Source: Syngnathus acus (Eukaryota > Chordata > Actinopteri > Syngnathiformes > Syngnathidae). From it: a DNA stretch of 64,000 nucleotides. Under the pieces are notes generated by a model that made no database searches, was not told the DNA's origin, and was given only the letters and a program-made list of their open reading frames with translations. The position numbers and the translations under genes are program-made. This document shows, piece after piece, positions 13,301-46,952 of the stretch. Position 1 is the stretch's first letter, and the number at the start of each line of letters is the position of its first letter. The stretch is taken from contig NC_051094.1 of NCBI RefSeq assembly GCF_901709675.1, forward strand, positions 11,834,501 to 11,898,500. The letters are read 5' to 3'.

Positions 13301-13833
13301 CACTAAGCATTGATCACGTTTTAATTAGTTTTAATTTTTTTTCCCTCTACCCTCCCACCCAGTAGGTCTCTGTGACAGATGGTGGGTAATGATCTTCAGA
13401 GTTGCGAGTTTTTTTCATTCTATTCTTCATAATAAAGTTGGAAATGACAGCCATTATAGAATAAAGCGGGGAAAGTCTATTGGCCTTGATTTGGGCCTGA
13501 AGCTACAAATAGCTCCATCCTTTTGAAGTATTTACTTATCAATGCAAATGCTTGATCTGCTTTCTCCTCCCATGTCTTGTAAATGTGGCTTTGTGCTTTA
13601 AAAGCCTCTTCAGGGCAACTTCAGCGGCAGGTCTCAAGTGGCTTTTGGCAGTAAATAAGATTTATTTTGCCTTTTATCACTGCCAGGAATTTGTACATCA
13701 GTCTCGGAGGCTGTTGTCAGATCATGAGCTGAGAGAGAGAGTGACAAGGAATGGAAAAGCTTACGTGGTGAAACATCACAGCCTAAAACAAGAGAGAGAA
13801 ACCTACCTGAGGTTGGTGGACACGCTGCACTAA
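699..13833 (+). CDS. glt1d1: GLT1D1, glycosyltransferase 1 domain-containing protein 1 (whole gene, 12 coding exons)
   Basis: Joined coding exons: 699-766, 2170-2321, 2441-2546, 3195-3246, 4148-4184, 4477-4533, 8150-8248, 8753-8802, 10380-10423, 10824-10944, 12653-12751, 13687-13833. The sum is 1032 nt, giving 343 aa plus TAA, close to the about 346 aa of human GLT1D1. All introns are GT-AG and all codon phases close. The start [10 protein letters not shown] resembles the family N-terminus and follows an A-run, with A at -3. The C-terminal half is a GT-B glycosyltransferase group-1 domain. It carries [16 protein letters not shown] (from residue 171), then the EX7E motif E254-E262 (EGMSAAILE) and the downstream [12 protein letters not shown] loop, as in retaining GT4-type enzymes that bind a nucleotide-sugar donor. 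Substrate and product are not established for this family. No clear signal peptide or membrane anchor is seen; the short hydrophobic N-terminus is the first beta strand of the Rossmann fold. It converges on TMEM132D. Confidence 0.95.
767..2169 (+). other. GLT1D1 intron 1
   Basis: GT-AG intron of 1.4 kb, AT-rich towards its 3' end. No repeat or coding segment was recognised. Confidence 0.8.
2170..2321 (+). CDS. glt1d1: GLT1D1 coding exon 2
   Basis: 152 nt, residues 23-73 plus one base. The acceptor is TTTTTAG|G and the donor CTAG|GTAAAT. It encodes the [12 protein letters not shown] to [15 protein letters not shown] part of the N-terminal Rossmann-like domain, very close to the family sequence. 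Confidence 0.93.
2441..2546 (+). CDS. glt1d1: GLT1D1 coding exon 3
   Basis: 106 nt, residues 74-108 plus two bases. The acceptor is AAACAG|AC and the donor CACG|GTGACA. It encodes [15 protein letters not shown], a highly conserved glycine-rich segment of the family. Confidence 0.93.
2547..4147 (+). other. GLT1D1 introns 3 and 4 (exon 4 at 3195-3246 lies between them)
   Basis: Intronic sequence (2547-3194 and 3247-4147). No repeat family was recognised. The acceptor of intron 4 is followed by the very small exon 5. Confidence 0.75.
3195..3246 (+). CDS. glt1d1: GLT1D1 coding exon 4
   Basis: 52 nt, residues 109-126: (R)[17 protein letters not shown]. The acceptor is GAACAG|G and the donor TTTG|GTAGGG. 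It ends in phase 0. Confidence 0.92.
4148..4184 (+). CDS. glt1d1: GLT1D1 coding exon 5 (small, 37 nt)
   Basis: 37 nt encoding [12 protein letters not shown] plus one base. The acceptor is CCCTATAG and the donor ACAAG|GTAAAC. It aligns with the K-V-V/Y-V-Q-x-Q-G segment of the family and bridges the phases of exons 4 and 6 exactly. Confidence 0.85.
4360..4408. repeat. (TA)n(CA)n microsatellite
   Basis: About 12 TA units run straight into CA repeats, immediately upstream of GLT1D1 exon 6. Confidence 0.9.
4477..4533 (+). CDS. glt1d1: GLT1D1 coding exon 6
   Basis: 57 nt: (G)[18 protein letters not shown]. The acceptor is GTTAAAG|GT and the donor ATCAG|GTATCA. The F-x-W-x-x-F-L-R-x-S pattern fits the family. 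Confidence 0.88.
5427..5487 (+). repeat. LINE 3'-tail-like fragment
   Basis: The sequence around TTCCCCATGTGGGAGAAATA followed by AAGG resembles the 3' ends of teleost L2/CR1-type LINEs (TTCCCC..TGGGA..AATAAAGG). It is short, so the family is uncertain. Confidence 0.4.
6687..7012 (+). repeat. tRNA-headed SINE-like repeat, copy 1
   Basis: The head has an A-box-like GTTAGCAC and a B-box GGTTCGATTCC, followed by the body GTGTGGAGTTTGCATGTTCT and the segment with GATTGGCTGGCAACCGG. It ends with GATAGGCTCCAG-like sequence. This is an abundant teleost interspersed repeat and recurs at 23818-24060 and, in part, elsewhere in the window. Confidence 0.75.
7279..7357 (+). repeat. SINE-like repeat, partial copy 2
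   Basis: It carries only the middle body segment (GCGTGGGTTTTCTCCGGGCA to TTGGTAGGCCGATTGAGCAC), then runs directly into a GGGC/GGAC simple repeat. Both head and tail are missing. Confidence 0.7.
7361..7406. repeat. (GGAC)n tetranucleotide repeat
   Basis: GGGCGGGC followed by about eight GGAC units and then GGAT units. It adjoins the partial SINE-like copy and was probably seeded by its (GGATG)n-type tail. Confidence 0.85.
8150..8248 (+). CDS. glt1d1: GLT1D1 coding exon 7
   Basis: 99 nt encoding (G)[32 protein letters not shown], the start of the glycosyltransferase group-1 domain. The acceptor is TTCCAG|GT and the donor TTCAG|GTACAT. Confidence 0.94.
8753..8802 (+). CDS. glt1d1: GLT1D1 coding exon 8
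   Basis: 50 nt: (E)[16 protein letters not shown]. The acceptor is a pyrimidine run then CTTTCAG|AG; the donor is AAGG|GTAAGT. It encodes the beta strand ending in the IGP loop typical of GT-B C-terminal domains. Confidence 0.93.
8803..10379 (+). other. GLT1D1 intron 8
   Basis: 1.6 kb GT-AG intron. No recognised repeat or gene. Confidence 0.75.
10380..10423 (+). CDS. glt1d1: GLT1D1 coding exon 9
   Basis: 44 nt: [14 protein letters not shown] plus two bases. The acceptor is CTCCCAAG|AT and the donor AAGAG|GTAAGT. The pattern D-P-V-x-T-x-E-V fits the family. Confidence 0.92.
10824..10944 (+). CDS. glt1d1: GLT1D1 coding exon 10 (EX7E motif)
   Basis: 121 nt, residues 222-262: [20 protein letters not shown] to [19 protein letters not shown]. 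It holds both glutamates of the EX7E motif (E254 and E262). The acceptor is TTCTGCAG|A and the donor GGAG|GTAAAC. Confidence 0.95.
10945..12652 (+). other. GLT1D1 intron 10
   Basis: 1.7 kb GT-AG intron with AT-rich stretches. No recognised repeat or gene. Confidence 0.75.
12653..12751 (+). CDS. glt1d1: GLT1D1 coding exon 11
   Basis: 99 nt, 33 codons: [20 protein letters not shown] followed by [13 protein letters not shown]. The acceptor is CTGGCAG|GC and the donor CTCAG|GTATAC. It is in phase 0 at both ends. Confidence 0.95.
12752..13686 (+). other. GLT1D1 intron 11
   Basis: 0.9 kb GT-AG intron containing a 57-bp imperfect tandem duplication (about 12850-12965). Confidence 0.75.
12850..12965. 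repeat. 57-bp imperfect tandem duplication
   Basis: The unit ending TTTACCGC..ACAGGCAAAACTGAA is present twice; TTTACCG begins at 12884 and again at 12941, a period of 57 bp. It lies in GLT1D1 intron 11. Confidence 0.7.
13687..13833 (+). CDS. glt1d1: GLT1D1 coding exon 12 (stop)
   Basis: 147 nt encoding the C-terminal helices from [19 protein letters not shown] to [11 protein letters not shown], ending at TAA. The acceptor is CACTGCCAG|GA. Confidence 0.95.
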   Translation, partial: EFVHQSRRLLSDHELRERVTRNGKAYVVKHHSLKQERETYLRLVDTLH

Positions 13834-15098
13834 GGCCACATCGCTTAAGTCCTCAGTTTACATCGGTCATGTCTACACAAACGCGAATATTTTTGTGGGT
13901 TTTGGTCTGTCTTGTTTATATACCTGTTTACATATAAATATTCTTAAACGTTGATGATGTAGCTGGATTTGGGGATTTTTTTATTTAAGACTCATAAACT
14001 GAAAAGAAAAATATTTAGTTTGTGGATATATTCCTAATCAATATTGCTGTATTTTACAAGTAAACGTTTTAAACTATACATTTTGTATTGGTGCTTGGAT
14101 CCAAAGGGATAACTATGAGGCAATACAACTGCAAAATATTTGCTCAAGTATACATCTGAACTTGCACTATTTGTTCGGATTAAATTCATAAAATGTTGGT
14201 GGACTGCATTCTGTCTCTTTATTTGAATTGTAGCACCAGGTCATTTTGATTTTTACTTTCCACTTTTTGTATGATGAAGGGTGACAAGGATTGGAAGGAC
14301 TGATTTGACAGAGTATATTTCTTGTTGCCGCTACAAAAATATTCACAGTCCAATCATTACATAGTTTAGTATACGCAGCTGTATTTCTAAACAAATGTGA
14401 ACACCCTGCTCTCATATTTATTTGCAAGAGTTTTTTTTTTTTAGTATTTTTTATTCACCTGCAAAAGTATTAATTATTTTACAGTTTTACCTTTGACATG
14501 ACTTGAATTGGGTTGTGTTTCATCTAGTAGCACCCCGGATTAAATACATGGGAACATTTACACACTAGGAACACATTTTAACGTAATGCACTTCATATCG
14601 CTTGATGTGACCGCCAACATGAGCATGTGAAAATTTTTCACATTCTGCAAAAGGCTGAGGATCAAAATAACTATGGTCAGGTACGAATGAGGTTAAAATG
14701 CTCAAATGCATTTTAAATTTATTCTGGGTTCACAAAATACCAAATTATGAAGACAAACATCCTTGGCTAATTCTGCCTAAAAGAACAGCATTACTTGCAA
14801 CTATGATGGCCTTAAACCCAGCTCTTCAATGCCTTTAATGCAGGTTGGTCATCAGGAAGTGCAAAAAAGATTTGGATATCCACATGCAGCATCGCATTTG
14901 GTGGGAGATGGGCTCATTTCTTCAGTATTAACAGTATTATACAGTTTGTGTACAGTACACCTAAAAGGCCTTGGTAGGTAATGAAAAGAGTTAATAGTTT
15001 TTTTTTTGTCATCCCATGTTTGTGATAATGAGTCAAGAAAGGCATTGAGGTGATCATAGTCACATTTTCTGCAATGTGAGATCTGATCAGACTCACTA
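13834..15098. other. Convergent 3' gap of GLT1D1 and TMEM132D
   Basis: 1265 bp between the two stop codons, holding both 3' UTRs. Plus-strand ATTAAA hexamers occur at 14179-14184 and 14539-14544, candidates for GLT1D1. Minus-strand AATAAA (TTTATT on plus) occurs at 14450-14455, 14417-14422 and 14218-14223, candidates for TMEM132D. If the distal signals are used the transcripts overlap tail to tail. Confidence 0.5.
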
Positions 15099-39391
<24,293 letters not shown>

Positions 39392-39960
39392 TTTGGCACC
39401 CGGCGCGGCTCTTTCTTCGAGAGAACTTTCAAGCGTCACTCGTTCACGCCTGCTTCAGTAAATTGTGGCGCTTCTGTGTTCGTCCATGTCGACATGCGAT
39501 GCACTGACTGCCATCACACCTGTTGTGTTCCTGCGTTGTGCAAGTGGTGATGAAAGCACGTCGAGATCAGCTCATCCGTGACTCCACTGCGTGTGCGTAA
39601 AAGTTGCGCGTAACGAGCTTCGCAAATAGCGCTCTTCCAAGTGTCACACCAAGACTGACTAAATCCTTGGATTTAAAAAGAATAAATGCCCTGCGATGGA
39701 TGTCGAAGCCCAAGTTTCTTTTCCCTCAGGTGCTCCAGAGTGGTCGAATGTGCGCCAACGTGTCTGCGGAGCTGCGAGCAGATCAGCGAGTGTCTTGAGC
39801 TCAAAGCCCAGGGCACTAAAGTCATCATCTGCCAGTGTTCATCCGCCCGGGGAACCACGGCCACTGCGCAGCTGGTAGGATTAACCCTGCGTGGCTTGGC
39901 TGGCGAGCCAATCCCGACGTGGTTCTTGTGTTAATTCTCACAGGAGATCACCCGTTAATG
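39392..39960 (-). promoter_or_regulatory. Putative TMEM132D promoter and 5' UTR
   Basis: Sequence immediately upstream of the TMEM132D start codon, visibly richer in CpG than its surroundings (for example around 39395-39410 and 39590-39640). No TATA box at an obvious position was found, and the transcription start site is not determinable from the sequence. Confidence 0.4.
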
Positions 39961-40266
39961 AGGATCCCCCTCAGCCACGTCAGGAAAGCTTCCCCACTGA
40001 TTGTTGTTGTTTTTGCTGTTTAAATTGTTAGGGCAGCTGCTCTCAAATAGATACTCTGCGTACTATTACTTTATGATGTTTGGATTCTTTGAAAAAAAAA
40101 GTTCTTTCATGTTCGTGTATCATAAACCCCTTTGTGATGTCATCACCCCATCAGTGTTGTTCCTGGAAATAGTCGGAATATATTATATTCCTGCGAATAT
40201 AAGTAGCCATATGCGTACTTATAGTGCAAGTAGAGTAGGCCAAAAGTGTCACGAGTAGTACAAAAC

Positions 40267-40316
40267 TATAGTTTATAATATATTAATATTATTATATTAA
40301 TGTCTTATAAACTATA
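40267..40316. repeat. AT-rich inverted repeat (cruciform candidate)
   Basis: Perfect 12-bp arms TATAGTTTATAA (40267-40278) and TTATAAACTATA (40305-40316) flank a 26-nt AT-rich loop. A second, competing hairpin uses GTCTTAT (40302-40308) and ATAAGAC (40325-40331). Confidence 0.75.
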
Positions 40317-41261
40317 TATTATTAATAAGACAGTTATTCTTACTATAGTGCACCGTATTCGTTCTACTGCACTGTTATAATGAAAATAATGTTTTTCTAA
40401 TTTTCCTAAATAATCATCATAATTTTCAAGTCATCACCAATGATAGTACAAGTTGAATGTTGTTCAAAAATAAAAGCTGAAAACGCACCGTTCCAGCACA
40501 ACAGAGTTTCATAACATTTTATCGTCATGAAAAAAAAACGAAAACAGTCTTCTGTTAAATGCAAAGCAATTCCAATAAAAATGTAACCACCTATCATGAT
40601 TTTGTTTTAAATTGGAATAGAATTAAACTTCAGTAAGTATTCAAATTTAACACGACGATGTTCTGTTTTTTTTTTTATATAATACAGAACAGATAAGACA
40701 GATGGGAACAGTGCGTTTTTAGTTTATTAAAAAAACTTGCCATCAGGAGTTTTAATATTGGAAATCTCGTTTGAGATTCAGCATTAAAATAATAAGTATT
40801 ATTGTTTTTCATAGATGCTTGATACGTGGTACCCAATATAAAATATGTGTATTTCAGTAGTTAAGCAGCTTTTTAATTACTTAATCATCTTTTTTTAGAA
40901 TCGCCCTGGGCTGTGATTGAGAGCATCAGGTGGGTTTTAGTGCCCCCTATTGGCCAAGAGGAGCTCGTAAAGCCAAAGGCGAATTCTTGAAGTCATAAAG
41001 GCAAAGTTTTCATGTACCTTTTTTATCACCTAAGTAGCTTCATTCGTGTGAAACTTGAATGGGATGCAAACACTTCTGTCTAATTTAAAGTATGTGGTGG
41101 AGGTCATACACGGAATGTAAAGGTCAAGTAGTGTATGATTTACTGTCAGTTTACGATCAAGGATTCTTGACTCCTTTCATACAAACAAATGTTAAGTGTG
41201 ACTTTGTTGCTGAATGCCATTGATTAATGAATATAATTACACTGCACACAATACTGTGAGG

Positions 41262-41512
41262 ACAGCGCGGCGCTATAGTGGTTAGCACCTGCATCTGCCT
41301 CGAGTCCTGGGGTTCAGGGTTTGAATCGCATTTATGGCCTGATGTCCTTACCAACATTATTAATTAACATTAACATCAAATATTCATTCATCCATTCATC
41401 TTCTGAACCCCTTATCCACACGAGGGTCGCGGGCTTGATAGAGGCTGCCCCAGCAGTCTTTGGGTTGTAGGCAGGGGTCAACTTGAACTGGTTGCCAGCC
41501 CTTGTTGGGCGA
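41262..41512. repeat. SINE-like family fragments in opposite orientations
   Basis: 41262-41340 is the tRNA-like head in plus orientation (GTGGTTAGCACCTGC..GGTTTGAATCG). From about 41385 to 41512 is the family tail in minus orientation (CATCTTCTGAACCCCTTATC then CACACGAGGGTCGCGGGC, ending CTGGTTGCCAGCC). Head and tail therefore come from separate copies or an inversion. Confidence 0.65.
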
Positions 41513-41628
41513 TTCAACAAAAATATATTTTAAGTTTTGTTCATGTGAAAATCATCTTTCCTGCATTTTCAACAAGGAAATAAGACTTTACAGAACCAAT
41601 TGCTCCTTGTATCATCCATCAACTTGGA

Positions 41629-42028
41629 GATATTGTCACGACTCGTCCCCGACCGTGTCCATATTGTCATAGTTTCTGTTTGTGTGTCTGTGTGCTCGCC
41701 CCTCCCCTCCTGTGTGCCCATGATCAGTGTGATCATCCTCACCTTCCTCTCGTTACCTGTCGCGTATTTAAGTCCTGTCTGCGTGTCACAACCTTGTAGG
41801 ATTATCTCTTGTCTCTCGTCGTTCCTGTCGTTCTGTTTTTGCCTCGGTCGTTTTCTGTTTGCCATACCTGTCAGTCAGTCCTGTTGGTGTTTTGTGATGC
41901 TGTTAAATTAGTTTGCCAGTTCCTGTCTGTTTTCCCTTCATGCTCCGTTCCAATTCCCTTTTCCCTAAATAAATCCTGGTCTAAGCTGCATTTGGTCACC
42001 CTGCTCCATTCCGATCCGTGACAGATAT
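41629..42028 (+). mobile_element. Solo LTR with 5-bp target-site duplication
   Basis: A 390-bp LTR (41634-42023) begins TGTCACG and ends CGTGACA, perfect 7-bp inverted ends of the TG..CA type. It is flanked on both sides by the direct repeat GATAT (41629-41633 and 42024-42028). Inside, a TATTTAAG box (41765-41772) and an AATAAA signal (41968-41973) fit an LTR promoter and polyadenylation signal in plus orientation. No internal retroelement genes are present, so this is a solo LTR left by recombination. The superfamily cannot be fixed; a 5-bp duplication suits Gypsy or BEL. Confidence 0.85.
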
Positions 42029-42261
42029 AGTAAGTAAAAACAGCTGAACAAATTGCTTTGTTGTGCTAAATAACATTGGTGCTTTAAATGCTAATATTGC
42101 ATGTTTTGTTCCAAATTTTGCAACTCAAAAATTTCATGTTGTGTCTGTTTATTTACAGGGCTGATTCCTAAAACCATGCATGATAACACTGGCAGTTTGA
42201 AACAGTTCTACCTGTGGTGGCAAGGGGTTGGTTTGGAGGTTCAGTCATGTGGACGGAGGTT

Positions 42262-42345
42262 ACCCCCCACATACACGCACACACAAAGGTGCGGGCGTGC
42301 ATGCACGCACACGTATGCACGCGTGCATGCACACACATACACAAA
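42262..42345. repeat. GC-containing CA/CG-rich simple repeat
   Basis: CACACACG-type alternating repeats with GTGCATGCACGC palindromic elements. Z-DNA-type composition. Confidence 0.7.
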
Positions 42346-44251
42346 CGGGGCTTTGGGTTGTTCCCCCACCTCAACCTTCTAACTCACACTGTACAACTTA
42401 ATTACCTGAAACAACATCTCATGATTAGCCTGAATGTCACGACTTCATTCAAGTTCCGTAGGTATCATAATAGTGTACGTTTCAAACATAATCGAGTACA
42501 CGATTGTTTTCAGTCATCCATGAATGAAACTAAAAATGTGACAAATTGTGTGTCTTGATTGAAACATCTATTTTGCATTACGTATCCCCATATGTCATGT
42601 ATATACTCAGTGTTATTGTCCTAATAAATACCTTCTCCAAATTGCGCAATTCACATGACTTTCTTATAGCCTTAACGAAAACCAAAAGGAGGTCGATTTT
42701 TCTTGCAGCTGTAAATAAACAAGGCTAGAAATAAGAAAGGCCCTAGTTATGAAATAACGTGTCAAATCCTTTATGAAAGAAGTGAAGCTTAAGCAGTTTG
42801 TGTCACCTGATGTAGCATATGAGGCGAGTCACTTACCAGTAGTGTCACGCATTCCTCCATCATTTTTCATTATGTAACAATGTGGAGGAGGGAGAGAAAA
42901 AAAAATATTTTGTGACCTCCCTTCTTGTAAGAAACGTCTACATCGACTTGCCCAGAGTACACATGGTAAAAGCAAACTTCCTTATCAATACGAGACAGCA
43001 AAATAAACCCTGCGGATATATGCTTGTTGGTGTGTTGACACAGATGGATGTCACAGAGGAGATGCGTAAGTGTAGGAAGAGCAGCCATAAACTGGTGATA
43101 GATGTGAGTGCCACATGGAAGGCAATGTGTTATTTTTCCAGCTTGCATCATTCCTCTGCTTGATACATGGATGCAGCATCTGCTTAGGTGCATTTAGTCA
43201 CACACAGCTCTCTAATGCCCTCATTGTCATTCCCCAGAACAAAAACGCAAAGACAGTTTGATAAAATATAGACTTTTTCTACATACTGTAACATAGTTGA
43301 TTTAAAGAAGGGGTGTCAAACTAATTTTTGTCGCGGGCCGCATTGTAGTCATAGTTTCCCTCGGAGGGCCATTATGACTGTCAAAGCCTTATATTATTTA
43401 TAGTATAGGCTACACGACAAACTGATGAATAACTAATTTTTAAATCAGTGATTAGTTCCCTGGTATGTAGCACTTTAGTTGTAGTCTGACAAGGTTTTTC
43501 CTAATAAACATGTAATGCTTAGTACATTCAGAAAAGTGACTCAGTCAATCATAAATAAAGCTGTCCTTCTATAGTAGCCGTATTGCTTAAGGTTGGCTTG
43601 CTCTCAACGAAGACTTCTCTTTGTGTGCATGCAATTACATCCGCATAACTGCATCAAGTGGCCTGTCCTGACACAACAGATGATGCTGTTCTTTCATTCT
43701 TTCTTATCCATCCATTTTCTAAGGCGCATGTTATGTTCAGTCATATACTGGGCATAATCCTGAACTTGTGCATGTAAACCTTTTTTGGAAGCAGAACAAA
43801 ACAAAGTAATTGTTTACAGTTCACATCAAAATGTATCAAATTATTCCGTGATTGTGAAAATTTTTCTTTCCGGTTCAATGTACAAAAGTGACATAAGTGG
43901 GAATAAATAATACTGATAGTCAGCATGTGTTGTGTACTCCATAACTGCAGTACCTAAAGTAAATTAGTTATGGCTTTTTTTTCTGTGATGTTTAGCACAG
44001 TATCATCCCACACACATTGGGGAACCCAAGTGGAGGGAAAAAAAAACAATCATAAACCTTCTGAGGTAACTTCAACAATTTAACACTGGCAAAGATGGTT
44101 GATCTTTCTAGCAAGAGAAGAAAGCAGAAAACTAGGCTATAGAAAGAGTTCAGAGATGTACAGAAGTAATAGACAATGCATGAACAGCACTGTGCACGGT
44201 TTACACGAATAAATCATTACAAGTTCATAAACCAGTGTGATAAGTTCAAAA
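42346..44251. other. Intergenic region
   Basis: No gene recognised. It contains a short interspersed-repeat fragment at 43311-43390 and a SINE-tail-like CATCCATTTTCTAAGGCGC at about 43709. Confidence 0.6.
43311..43390 (+). repeat. Interspersed repeat fragment (hAT-like terminus)
   Basis: GGGTGTCAAACTAATTTTTG then TCGCGGGCCGCATTGTAGTC and GGAGGGCCATTATGACTGTC. It is the recurrent beginning of a common teleost non-autonomous transposon; the rest is missing. Confidence 0.5.
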
Positions 44252-44667
44252 TACCGTATTTTCCGGACTATAAGGTGCACCGGACTATAAGGCGCACCTT
44301 CAATGAATGGCCCATTTTAAAACTTTGTCCCTATATAAGGCGCACCGGACTATAAGGCGCACCATTAATGCATCATGTCAGATTTTTAATCCAAATCAAA
44401 TCATTCTCCATTTTATCTTTTTCATTTCAACTTCAGACGCAACAAATTACTTTATAATCACAAAATAATGATCCATAGTCTTTTTGATTCATGATTCATA
44501 GTCTTCAGCGGGCCACTTATGATTGATTTCATGACACAATGCTTCGGGCCAGTTTAAATTTAGGAATTTGGTCCATATATAAGGCGCACCGGACTATAAG
44601 GCGCACTGTTGGCTTTTGAGAAAATTTTAGGTTTTTAGGTGCACCTTATAGTCCGGAAAATACGGTA
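44252..44667. mobile_element. MITE with perfect 30-bp terminal inverted repeats, TA target site
   Basis: 44252-44281 and 44638-44667 are exact inverted copies over 30 bp including the flanking TA (outer sequence TACCGTATTTTCCGGACTAT). The 5' and 3' TA are consistent with a TA target-site duplication. The interior repeats the unit GGACTATAAGGCGCACC several times at both ends and has no open frame, so it is a non-autonomous element. Confidence 0.85.
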
Positions 44668-46096
44668 CTATGAATTGAAATTCCTCAAAGATTTCTAAAT
44701 TATTTTTTGAATTAAGAATAAAATGAGAATATGTTAATTAGTACCGCTAGAGTGGAAGGAAGGCGCCGGTTCTTTTGTTCAGCCAAGCCTCCTCTGTTTT
44801 GTAGATTTCCACTGAGAGAAATGATTAAAGTAAAATACAAACAAACAAACAAACAAAAAGAGAGTACTAAAAGAGAAAAGAAAACGTTCTGTAAAAATGG
44901 AGAAAAGGAAGGTCAGGTGGCATACCACACCAGACAGTTAAAAAAAACTAAAACACAAATAAGAATATGTATAATAAGAATAAAAACAGCACTTGTCAAG
45001 TCAGACAACACACACTAAATCTGCTACTCAAACAGACTGCACAAAATTGGATCCGCGCTCGGCAATTAGATATGCTTCTCCTTGCAGGAGGAATTATTTG
45101 TTCTTTTTCACCCAGCAAACCTTCAAAAAGTGTATCTTCCTCAGCCTACAATGAATAATGAGCTCTCTGCTTAGGTCGCTAGGACTCTTTTTTTTCTCTC
45201 TTTTCTTTGGTGGGTCTATGTTCATCCGTGGATACAACAGTGATAGACACATTTGATATGCAGGAAGCATTCTACCTATTATCTCCACAGAGAAAATGTC
45301 TTTTGCGTCCTTCACAGGCGGGAGACAACTGGAGGTTTTTCTATTACAGCAGACGCTGCAGGCCGCTCCCAAACATAAATGGCAAATCTGGAAAGGTTTA
45401 AGAGTGCAAAGCAGACGCGTGAACAAACATAGCTGGTTTCAAACACTCGAGCCTGATGGTCGACGCTCCTCAGGGGAACAGGTTGACATAACTGCATCAA
45501 TATATCAGCAACAATGTGTTCGCATCAATTTTTAGTTGGAAATCATATAAAATGTTAAGCACTAACTTATGTTACTTGGCTCTGTTCCAGCTTGAACAAC
45601 CCTCTGCTGGAAAGCAGACCATTTTATTCAGATGTACATATCTGCATGCGGTACTGTCACTTTTTATATCTGCAGGTTTGACGGTTGAGAAAAGAATGGG
45701 AAGGTTGTTTGTGATCTGAAACTGAAAAGACAAATAGCAAATACAAATGACAAATAATGGTTGTATTTGGGGTTGAGCTGCCAGATATACTCACCAGATA
45801 TAGTTTGATCACCACGATGAATTTAGTTTGAGTAAATGTCGAGCTGAGTAAACTGACAGCACGCTATTCATTTTGATGTCATGAGAGCACGTCGATGCCA
45901 TAAATCCAAGTAACAGATCGCTCAAGCGATCATAGCCTTCTTAGTTAGATAACAGGGAAATAAACCATCCATTATAGCCTAACAGATTGTAAGTCAAGCA
46001 GCATTAGTTGCCAAAAGGACCACTAAATAGTAGGTTATGCTTGTTTATCAATTATAGTAGTATTCTACGCTAGTCTTTAGTTAGGTCAATTCGGCC
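44668..46096. other. Intergenic region
   Basis: No gene recognised. An (AAAC)n tract lies at about 44837-44858. Confidence 0.6.
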
Positions 46097-46806
46097 AGTG
46101 GTGTCCAAACTACTGCCATTTGGCCATTTGTGGTCCATTGTCTGTTCTTGAGTGGCCTGCAGCACTTAAAAAAAAATACTTTTGACAGGACCTGCAACTT
46201 TATTGGGTTTGGGTGTTGAAAAGGTGTAACACCCACGACACCCATGGGTACGACGCACCTGAGAATTAATACTATGGCTGCAACTTTGAACAAATTTGAC
46301 TTATAAAGCTTTCCTAGAATTGCAAAGATTCACAACTAAAACAGTTACAACTTTTCTCTTAATAATGTCTCAAATAGATTTAAAGATATTTCAGTTTCAG
46401 AATAAAAAATGTGAAAGTGTGACATTCATGGTTGATTAACATCCTTAGGTAAACAAATTGTCCACGTGTTATGTAGATCGTGATGTTCTTCACAAGGCAG
46501 GTTGGGATCTATTGTGGTGGAATACAGGGATGTGGGCCACCACAAAACCATGAAAAAATATTTGACTTATCACCTTTAGGGGCTCGTTACAAATTATAAA
46601 ACTAATACATGCTAAAATAAGTCACATTTCTTAGATGATTGTTTTTTGCAATGTGGCCCTTGCATCCTTTTTTTCTGATAATTTAGAATGACATAAAAAA
46701 AGAAAAAATGTCATTCAAAATGAAATATTTATTTTCCACGGTCACAGAGAGAATGAAAGACACGAAAGAGCCACTTTCTAGCGCCACGGGTTGCACACCC
46801 CTGATA
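46097..46806. mobile_element. Decayed hAT-like non-autonomous element
   Basis: It begins CAGTGGTGTCCAAACT and ends GGTTGCACACCCCTG. These read as imperfect inverted termini of the CAGGGGTGTCCAAACT type. The interior has GTGGCCTGCAG and GTGGCCCTTGCAT segments. No convincing 8-bp target duplication was found and there is no transposase. Confidence 0.5.
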
Positions 46807-46814
46807 TAGACAAA

Positions 46815-46952
46815 CAATTTCAACCCACATTCACACCTATGGACAATTGAGACAAACACCAAAAGAGGGGGTCCCAAGTCAAGATAAGAACCCAGGACCA
46901 CCTGACTATGAGCTACAGTAGATGCACAAACCACGATAGTTCCCCATGCATT
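46815..46952 (-). repeat. SINE-like repeat, old copy in minus orientation
   Basis: CCCACATTCACACCTATGGA then CAATTG, and further AAGAACCCAGGACCACCTGA, are the reverse complement of the body and B-box/head of the tRNA-headed family. Strongly diverged. Confidence 0.5.
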
